This document shows, one piece after another, positions 6,423-11,485 of a stretch of DNA of 11,485 nucleotides (within the stretch, counting starts at the first letter, position 1; the number at the start of each line of letters is the position of its first letter). Below the pieces are notes generated by a model. That model saw only the letters and a list, made by a program, of their open reading frames with translations, was not told the origin of the DNA and did no database searches. The stretch covers positions 1 through 11,485 of the forward strand of contig JBPOHE010000053.1 in the NCBI GenBank assembly GCA_052035915.1, read 5' to 3'. Origin of the DNA: JBPOHE01 sp052035915 (lineage in GTDB: Bacteria > Pseudomonadota > Gammaproteobacteria > Chromatiales > Chromatiaceae). The position numbers were made by a program, and so were the translations under genes.

Positions 6423-7358
6423 ATGCCCATAGCATTTATCAGTCATCCGGATTGTGCACTGCACGAAATGGGACTTGGGCACCCCGAGCAGCCGGCCCGA
6501 CTGGGTGCCATCACCGATCGGCTCATCGCCTCCGGTCTCGAATTCTCCCTCCATCACTACGAAGCCCCCATGGCCGAGAAGCGGCATTTGCTGCGGGTGC
6601 ACAGCCAGGACTATGTCGATTATGTATTCCAACGGGCGCCGACCGAGGGCTATGCCTGGCTGGATCCGGATACCAGGATGAATTCCCACAGCCTGCGCGC
6701 CGCACTGCGTTCGGCGGGAGCCGTGGTGCTGGCGGTGGACCTGGTGGAGACCGGGCGGGTGCGGGAGGCCTTCTGCTCGGTGCGACCTCCGGGACATCAT
6801 GCCACGCGGAATCGGTCCATGGGTTTCTGTATCTTCAACAATGTGGCGATCGGCGTGGCCCACGCCATGGAGGAATACGAACTGGAACGGGTGGCGGTGG
6901 TCGATTTCGATGTGCATCACGGTAACGGTACCGAGGACATCTTCCGCAAGGACCCGCGGGTGCTGTTCTGCTCCAGTTTCCAGCACCCCTTCTATCCCTT
7001 CAGCGGCGCCGACACCCGCAGCGACCACATCATCAACATCCCGCTTCCAGCCGGGGCGGACGGCAGTGCCTTCCGCGCCGAGGCGGAACGAAACTGGCTG
7101 CCGGCGCTGACGCGCTTCGAGCCGCAGCTTATCCTGATCTCGGCCGGCTTCGATGCCCATGCCGAGGACGATATGAGTCATCTCTGGTTCCGCGAGGCGG
7201 ATTATGCCTGGATCACCAGCCGTCTGAAGCAGATCGCCGACCGCTTTGCCGCCGGCCGCATGGTCTCGGTGTTGGAAGGGGGCTATGCCCTCTCCGCGTT
7301 GGGGCGGAGCGTGACGGTGCATATCGACGCCATGCTGGGCCATGCGCCCCACTGTTGA
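6423..7358 (+). CDS. Histone-deacetylase-family protein (AcuC/acetylpolyamine amidohydrolase superfamily)
   Basis: A 311-residue zinc-dependent amidohydrolase of the arginase/deacetylase fold, about the usual length for bacterial members. Visible active-site elements are the paired histidines in RPPGHHA (125-126), the zinc ligands Asp163 and His165 in DFDVHHGNGT and Asp244 in SAGFDAH, and the transition-state tyrosine Tyr288 in LEGGY. The N-terminal substrate-rim segment HPEQPARL (20-27) is also intact. All catalytic residues are therefore present, and the enzyme should be active. Family substrates include acetyl-lysine on proteins, acetylpolyamines and other acyl-amides; the sequence alone does not choose among them. 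Its position head-to-head with a Pat-type acetyltransferase favours protein deacetylation. The end of the gene lies close to or overlaps the next gene, suggesting an operon. Confidence 0.92.
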   Translation: MPIAFISHPDCALHEMGLGHPEQPARLGAITDRLIASGLEFSLHHYEAPMAEKRHLLRVHSQDYVDYVFQRAPTEGYAWLDPDTRMNSHSLRAALRSAGAVVLAVDLVETGRVREAFCSVRPPGHHATRNRSMGFCIFNNVAIGVAHAMEEYELERVAVVDFDVHHGNGTEDIFRKDPRVLFCSSFQHPFYPFSGADTRSDHIINIPLPAGADGSAFRAEAERNWLPALTRFEPQLILISAGFDAHAEDDMSHLWFREADYAWITSRLKQIADRFAAGRMVSVLEGGYALSALGRSVTVHIDAMLGHAPHC

Positions 7359-7381
7359 CGCCCCTTGTCCAACCGCCTGAG

Positions 7382-8185
7382 ATGAGCTCGTCCAAGCCAC
7401 CCTCCAGCCAGCAGGCGGATAGCCCCGAATATCTGGCGAAAAAGCGCTTCTTCGCCCAGATGATCACGGTCTATGGGCGAAAACCCGTACAGGAGGTATT
7501 CGCCGATCCTTCCTTGGCGATCTACCGGCTGCATCTGGCCGACAGCAATCGCCCAGGACCCTGGCTGGATGAACTTCTGACCCAGGCCGGGCAACGGCGT
7601 ATCGAGGTGCTCTATCACAGCCGCGAGGCCCTCTCCCGCCTCTCCAAGAACGCCCGGGAGGATCAGGGGGTGGCGATCGATGTCAGGAGTCCGGGGCATC
7701 CGGACCTGGACGACTTCCTCGCCGCGCAACAGAACGCCGATTTCCAGTTGTTGGCGCTGGATCAGGTCACCAACCCCCAGAATCTCGGCATGATCATCCG
7801 TTCCGCCTGCGCCGCTGGCTTGAGCGGTCTGCTTTTGCCCCGGCAAGGTGGAACGGCCATCGGCCCGCTGGTGATCAAGGCGAGCGCCGGTACGATTTTC
7901 AAGGCCACCTTGATCCGCTGCGAGGGGCTGATCCCCGCCCTGAAACAGCTGCGCGCCCTGGGGGTGGATGCCTGTTGTCTGAGCGCCGGGGCCAGGGAGA
8001 GCCTGTTCGATTATCGACCGGCTGGAGCGGCGGTGTTCGTGCTGGGAAACGAGTCCACGGGTGTCACCCCGGAGGTGCGCGCCCTGTGTAATCGCAAACT
8101 GGGCATTCCCATGGCGAACGGGGTGGAGTCGTTGAACGTGGCGGCGGCGGCCACCCTGGTCGCCTTTCGTGCCCGCCTCCGCTGA
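7382..8185 (+). CDS. SpoU/TrmH-family RNA 2'-O-ribose methyltransferase
   Basis: Transfers methyl from S-adenosylmethionine to a ribose 2'-OH of rRNA or tRNA. All three motifs of the knotted SPOUT fold are present: motif 1 NPQNLGMIIRSA (Asn131, Arg140), motif 2 VFVLGNESTGV (218-228, with Glu224), and motif 3 IPMANGVESLNVAAA (242-256, with Asn252). The first 115 residues form an N-terminal substrate-binding extension, as in RlmB-like enzymes. The exact target cannot be read from the sequence; a G2251-type 23S rRNA site is one possibility. The start is ambiguous: the ATG at 7382 gives 267 residues, whereas a TTG at 7355 would overlap the deacetylase stop and give 276. Neither has a strong ribosome binding site, and I prefer the ATG. 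It is probably co-transcribed with the deacetylase gene, although a functional link is not obvious. Confidence 0.9.
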   Translation: MSSSKPPSSQQADSPEYLAKKRFFAQMITVYGRKPVQEVFADPSLAIYRLHLADSNRPGPWLDELLTQAGQRRIEVLYHSREALSRLSKNAREDQGVAIDVRSPGHPDLDDFLAAQQNADFQLLALDQVTNPQNLGMIIRSACAAGLSGLLLPRQGGTAIGPLVIKASAGTIFKATLIRCEGLIPALKQLRALGVDACCLSAGARESLFDYRPAGAAVFVLGNESTGVTPEVRALCNRKLGIPMANGVESLNVAAAATLVAFRARLR

Positions 8186-8216
8186 AGGGTGAGAGGTTCG
8201 GCCCGCCTTGCCTCGA

Positions 8217-9011
8217 TCAGGGTGGTGGCTGTGGTTCGATGCCGATGATCCGGGCTTGGCGCCCCGCCAGGCTCCAGTTGACCTGATACGCCTCGACCCG
8301 CATGGCGAATCGGCGGCGCTCGCCGTCGAGATAGGCCGGCCTCGGATCGAGACCGATCAACTTGGTCACCAAGGCGCGTAACCGATCCGCCTCGGGGATA
8401 GGCAGACCCCGCAAGAACTCCTCCGCCCCGTCGCTGAAAAGCACCTCCAAGGTCTGGCTCGGGGCCACTTGGGCATAGGCCGCGCGCGCCTCGGGGATAC
8501 TGTCGGCATAAGGGAGATAGGGTTTGATATCCAGCACCGGCGTGCCGTCGAGTACATCCAGACCACTGATCAGCAGCCGGACCCGTTTGCCCTCGGCGAG
8601 GATGCCCCGCAATCCCACCACCGAGAGTCCGATGGGGTTGGGGCGGTGGGGTGAACGGGTGGCGAGGACGCCCAGGCGGGTTTTCCCGCCGAGACGGGGT
8701 GGCCTGACCGTGGCCTTCCAGGTATCGCGCCGACCCTGGTGAAAGACATAGACCAACCAAAGATGGCTGAAGTGCTCCAATCCCCGCAGCATATCCAGGC
8801 GGTTGAAAGGCGGCAGCAATTCGATCTCACCCAGGGCCTCATGGACCAGCCCGGGTTGCTGGGGGATGCCGAATTTCTGCGAAAAACAAGAACGCAGGAG
8901 ACCCAAGACACGAAAGGAATAGCTCGCTTCCGCGACGAGCCGCGGCTGGAAACCGGGAGGCTGGTTCCCGGCTTCGACGACCATGGTCGGATCCGCAGGC
9001 GGCACCGCCAA
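8217..9011 (-). CDS. trmO: tRNA (t6A37-N6)-methyltransferase TrmO
   Basis: Predicted to methylate N6-threonylcarbamoyladenosine at position 37 of certain tRNAs to m6t6A, using S-adenosylmethionine. Family signatures are present in order: FGIPQQPGL (about 47-55), LEHFSHLWLVYVFHQ (about 78-92), GVLATRSPHRPNPIGLS (about 113-129) and DGTPVLDIKPYLPYADS (about 154-170). It has 264 residues, a little longer than E. coli TrmO (235). I take the TTG at 9011 as the start because an AGGAG ribosome binding site lies 6 nt upstream of it; the in-frame ATG at 8984 has no such site. The gene converges on the RNA methyltransferase across 31 bp with no obvious terminator. It follows the unknown protein gene on the same strand by 68 bp and may share its transcript. 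Confidence 0.92.
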   Translation of the reverse strand: MAVPPADPTMVVEAGNQPPGFQPRLVAEASYSFRVLGLLRSCFSQKFGIPQQPGLVHEALGEIELLPPFNRLDMLRGLEHFSHLWLVYVFHQGRRDTWKATVRPPRLGGKTRLGVLATRSPHRPNPIGLSVVGLRGILAEGKRVRLLISGLDVLDGTPVLDIKPYLPYADSIPEARAAYAQVAPSQTLEVLFSDGAEEFLRGLPIPEADRLRALVTKLIGLDPRPAYLDGERRRFAMRVEAYQVNWSLAGRQARIIGIEPQPPP

Positions 9012-9079
9012 ACGCCTCTCCTGGCCCCTCTCGCTAGCCCGCGTTTCTCACCGGGTGCCGCCTGCCGCCATGAGCCACC

Positions 9080-9676
9080 TCAGAGATTGAGCAATTTCTT
9101 CGCCTGAGCCGCGAACGCCTTGGCGTCGCGAATGTCGTTGAGTTCGCGGGCGATGCGGTCGATGGCTTCGCGGAGTTTCGCCGGGTTGTCGATCGTCGGG
9201 CCGAAGGAATCCAAGACATCGTCGCACACCATGAAGGCGATGGGCCCCATGTAATCGGTCAGCAGATCCACCAGGGTGGCGCGGGCACTGATGGTCTTGA
9301 CGAAACTGGCCGCGTCCGCGGAGGCCGCAGGCGACAAGGTTTGGGAGACAGGGCTCCCTCCCCCGGAAAGAGGGGCCATCTCCCCGCCGGCTTCGATCAT
9401 GGCCAGGATGGTGGCGGTAGGCGGCAATTCGTCCGTATGATGGGCTACCGCGGTATTCTCTTCGTTCACCACCGCCGAACTCATCTCCTGCAACAGGGGA
9501 ATGGCCTTCATGCCGCGCTTGGGACCGCACACCAGGGTGACGATCTCCCCCTTTTTGATGCCGATCATGGCCATCCGATTATGATTCGTCCGGATGTAGA
9601 GAGTCGCCGTGCGTTTGTCCGCCACCAATTTGCGCAGCCAACGGATGACTTCCGTACGGGATATTTCTTCTTTCAT
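9080..9676 (-). CDS. Two-domain protein of unknown function
   Basis: A 198-residue soluble protein with no signal peptide or membrane segment. Residues 1-80 alternate strand and helix (RTATLYIRTNHNRMAMIGIKKGEIVTLV) and resemble N-terminal small ligand- or effector-type domains seen in uncharacterised proteobacterial proteins. Residues about 81-128 are low-complexity and rich in Ala, Pro and Ser, and look like a flexible linker. Residues about 129-198 form a compact helical domain beginning LVDLLTDYMGPIAFMV, reminiscent of small C-terminal domains of unknown function (DUF8082-like, from memory and unverified). I take the ATG at 9676 as the start, with GGAG just upstream; a TTG at 9685 is the alternative. 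It is upstream of trmO on the same strand and divergent from prfB across about 235 bp. Reading-frame quality makes it a real gene; its function is unknown. Confidence 0.8.
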   Translation of the reverse strand: MKEEISRTEVIRWLRKLVADKRTATLYIRTNHNRMAMIGIKKGEIVTLVCGPKRGMKAIPLLQEMSSAVVNEENTAVAHHTDELPPTATILAMIEAGGEMAPLSGGGSPVSQTLSPAASADAASFVKTISARATLVDLLTDYMGPIAFMVCDDVLDSFGPTIDNPAKLREAIDRIARELNDIRDAKAFAAQAKKLLNL

Positions 9677-9911
9677 CTGCTCCAACCTGAAGATAGCCTG
9701 TGCCGCTTATATGATATGTCTTTCTTATCCCGGACACATGGCTTGTCTTATCACCTTTCCCGAAATACCCAAAAACCCTGCAGATCTGTCAAAGACTTAC
9801 CGACCTCGGACCAAGCTGCCGCCGGGGAGAGAGGGGTTTGGCTCGCAAAGAGGTCGATGGGCCCATGTCCCGATTCGTGTAAAGTAATGCGCTTTTGTTT
9901 CGGAGGTTTCC

Positions 9912-11010
9912 ATGCAAGATATCAATCCCATCATCAATACTATTGCCGACCTCAAGGGACGCGCCCAGTCCCTGAGGGGGTATCTTTGACTTCGATAACA
10001 AAGCCGAGCGTTTGATCGAGGTCCAACGGGAACTCGAACAACCGGATATCTGGAGCCGGCCCGAGCTGGCCCAAACCCTGGGACGCGAGCGCTCCGCCCT
10101 GGAGGCGGTGGTGCTGACCCTGGGAAAACTGGATGCCCGTCTCGACGAAGCCAGGGAACTGCTGGATCTGGCGGTGGCCGAGGAGGACGATCAGGCGATT
10201 TCCGCCGTGGTGCGCGACCTGGGCGACTATGAGGTCGAGGTGGCGGACCTCGAATTTCGCCGCATGTTCGCGGGCGAGATGGACCCCAACAACGCCTTCC
10301 TGGACATCCAGGCCGGCGCCGGCGGCACCGAGGCCCAGGACTGGGCGGAGATGCTGCTGCGCATGTATCTGCGCTGGGGCGACCGTCATCACTACAAGAC
10401 CGAATTGATCGAGGTCTCCCCCGGCGAGGAGGCCGGCATCAAGAGTGCCACGGTGCATTTCGTCGGCGACTACGCCTTCGGCTGGCTGCGCACCGAGATC
10501 GGCGTGCACCGATTGGTGCGCAAGTCGCCCTTCGATTCGGGCAATCGCCGCCACACCTCCTTCGCCGCTGTCTTCATCGCCCCGGAGATCGACGACAGCG
10601 TGGAGATCGACATCAATCCCGCGGACCTGCGCGTGGACGTCTACCGGGCCAGCGGCGCCGGGGGGCAACACGTCAACCGCACCGAATCGGCGGTTCGCAT
10701 CACCCATCTACCGAGTGGGATCGTGGTGCAGTGTCAGAACGAGCGCTCCCAGCACCAGAACCGCGCCTTCGCCATGAAGCAGTTGCGGGCCAAGCTCTAT
10801 GAGCTGGAGATGCAGAAACGCCGTTCCGAGCAACAAACGCTGGAAGAGAGCAAATCGGATATCGGCTGGGGCAGCCAGATCCGCTCCTATGTGCTGGATC
10901 AATCCCGCATCAAGGACCTGCGCACCAATGTCGAGGTGGGGAACACCCAGGCGGTGCTCGATGGCGGCATCGACATCTTCATCGAGGCCAGTCTGAAAAG
11001 CGGGCTTTAG
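9912..11010 (+). CDS. prfB: Peptide chain release factor 2 (programmed +1 frameshift)
   Basis: Recognises UGA and UAA stop codons and triggers peptide release on the ribosome. The gene is read as 25 codons from the ATG at 9912, then a +1 shift at the in-frame TGA (9987-9989), continuing from GAC at 9988 to the TAG at 11008. This gives 365 residues, the same length as E. coli RF2. The SPF stop-codon-reading tripeptide falls at 205-207 and the catalytic GGQ at 250-252, the same numbering as E. coli. GGAGG lies 5 nt before the ATG. An annotation without the frameshift would begin near the TTG at 10012 and miss the first 33 residues. Frameshifting gives autoregulation: low RF2 favours the shift and full-length synthesis. 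In many proteobacteria lysS follows prfB, but here at least 475 bp without a gene follow. Confidence 0.97.
9975..9990 (+). promoter_or_regulatory. prfB programmed frameshift signal
   Basis: AGGGGGTATCTTTGAC: an internal Shine-Dalgarno-like AGGGGG (9975-9980), a 3-nt spacer, the slippery CTT (9984-9986) and an in-frame TGA followed by C (9987-9990), a weak stop context. Sequence and spacing match the known E. coli prfB site. The ribosome slips +1 on CTT-T when RF2 is limiting. Confidence 0.97.
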
Positions 11011-11063
11011 GCGATTGTCGGAACAAGAAATACCAGAATGCGCCTTAATGAAGATTGTCCCAT

Positions 11064-11117
11064 GGTAACCCTTCACTCCCCTGGCCCCTTGGCTGGCGTG
11101 GGGAATGAAGGGTTACC
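11064..11117 (+). terminator. Long hairpin downstream of prfB
   Basis: GGTAACCCTTCACTCCCC (11064-11081) and its complement (11100-11117) form an 18-bp stem with a single mismatch and an 18-nt loop. It starts 54 nt after the prfB stop codon. There is no T-run after it, so it is not a textbook intrinsic terminator; it could stabilise the mRNA 3' end, assist termination, or be a repeat. Confidence 0.5.
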
Positions 11118-11191
11118 AAGAGCTGGGAAGCTGTCATGACGAGGGCCTCTTTCTGTCAGCGCCTCCGGGCACGGGCGTTTTGGTCCGGTTT

Positions 11192-11252
11192 TTGTTCTCT
11201 TTTCGAGAACAATGCTTTCCTTTGCGACGTATTGTTCTCGAAATCAGAACAA
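11192..11252 (+). repeat. Palindrome-doublet repeat, copy 2
   Basis: Two palindromes TTGTTCT-N7-AGAACAA (11192-11212 and 11232-11252) lie 40 bp apart centre to centre, as inverted repeats around a 17-nt loop (11214-11230). The first 22 bp are identical to copy 1 read on the minus strand, and loop length is conserved while loop sequence is not. Similarity continues downstream to 11280 (17 of 24 bases match over 11257-11280). It lies 181 bp after the prfB stop codon and in the same orientation as that gene. Confidence 0.75.
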
Positions 11253-11394
11253 AAAAGGCCATTTTCAGCCCCGGCCCGGAGGTGGCGGATTTTCAGCTCT
11301 TGAGAGAAATTGTGGTCCGTATTCTGGACCCATGGCTGGCTATAGCAAACCCGATAGTCCTGATACCATTTCTCGATAGGTATTATCGATATTC

Positions 11395-11473
11395 GTAGGC
11401 TGGTGTTGAGGCGCGAAGCGCTGAAACCCAGCTTCTCAGTAGCTGGGATTCGCTTCGCTCATCGCCAGCCTAC
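11395..11473. repeat. GTAGGCTGG long inverted repeat
   Basis: GTAGGCTGG at 11395-11403 returns as CCAGCCTAC at 11465-11473. Between them, further arms pair: GCGAAGCG with CGCTTCGC, and CCCAGC with GCTGGG around a 9-nt loop. The result is a hairpin of about 79 bp with small bulges. This matches the general form of GTAGGCTGG...AGCGAAGCG...CCCAGC repeats I recall as dispersed miniature elements in many bacterial genomes. A one-armed relative lies at 3583-3607. The rest of the gene-free 11011-11485 stretch shows no other supported feature. Confidence 0.7.
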
Positions 11474-11485
11474 CCCATGGCTTTC

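Noticed and set aside
5799..7400. Minus-strand open frame of 533 codons crossing the deacetylase gene and the divergent promoter region
   Set aside because: It is antisense to the deacetylase and out of frame with the acetyltransferase gene, with a biased composition and no motif.
11105..11398. Short plus-strand open frame after prfB (97 codons)
   Set aside because: It reads through a hairpin arm and doublet copy 2; there is no ribosome binding site and no protein family.

Overview
This window reads as chromosomal DNA from a GC-rich gammaproteobacterium. Support comes from a prfB gene whose frameshift site matches the Escherichia coli arrangement, a PatZ/YfiQ-type acetyltransferase, a TrmO, and several intergenic palindromic repeats of kinds common in such genomes. 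A Chromatiales-like host (purple sulfur bacteria and relatives) is my guess and cannot be proved from the sequence. No rRNA, tRNA, CRISPR array, transposase or phage gene is visible.

Layout. Positions 4-164 hold a 67-bp tandem repeat. Next is a membrane-anchored GGDEF diguanylate cyclase (191-1504, +). It converges on a two-gene minus-strand unit: a chemoreceptor-like membrane protein that ends after its HAMP-like segment (2031-2993), and a 94-residue protein of unknown function translationally coupled to it (1743-2027). A 676-bp gene-free stretch (2994-3669) holds a palindrome and several repeat elements. Then comes a large minus-strand Pat-type protein lysine acetyltransferase (3670-6354). 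It is divergent, across only 68 bp, from a histone-deacetylase-family protein (6423-7358, +). An SpoU/TrmH-family RNA 2'-O-methyltransferase (7382-8185, +) follows and converges on trmO (minus, 8217-9011). Upstream of trmO on the same strand is a two-domain protein of unknown function (9080-9676). Release factor 2 (prfB, 9912-11010, +) closes the coding part, with a programmed +1 frameshift at codon 26. The last 475 bp are gene-free and hold a long hairpin, a second copy of a palindrome-doublet repeat also found near 3.5 kb, and a GTAGGCTGG inverted repeat.

How the genes may work together. The acetyltransferase and deacetylase face each other across one promoter region and could form a reversible lysine-acetylation switch, analogous in logic to AcuA/AcuC of Bacillus. 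Three right-hand genes (RNA methyltransferase, trmO, prfB) act in RNA modification and translation. The left end concerns signalling: c-di-GMP synthesis and a receptor without an output domain.

The most unusual non-coding signal is a roughly 90-bp element seen twice (3438-3527 minus, 11192-11280 plus). Its core is two TTGTTCT-N7-AGAACAA palindromes separated by exactly the same distance in both copies.
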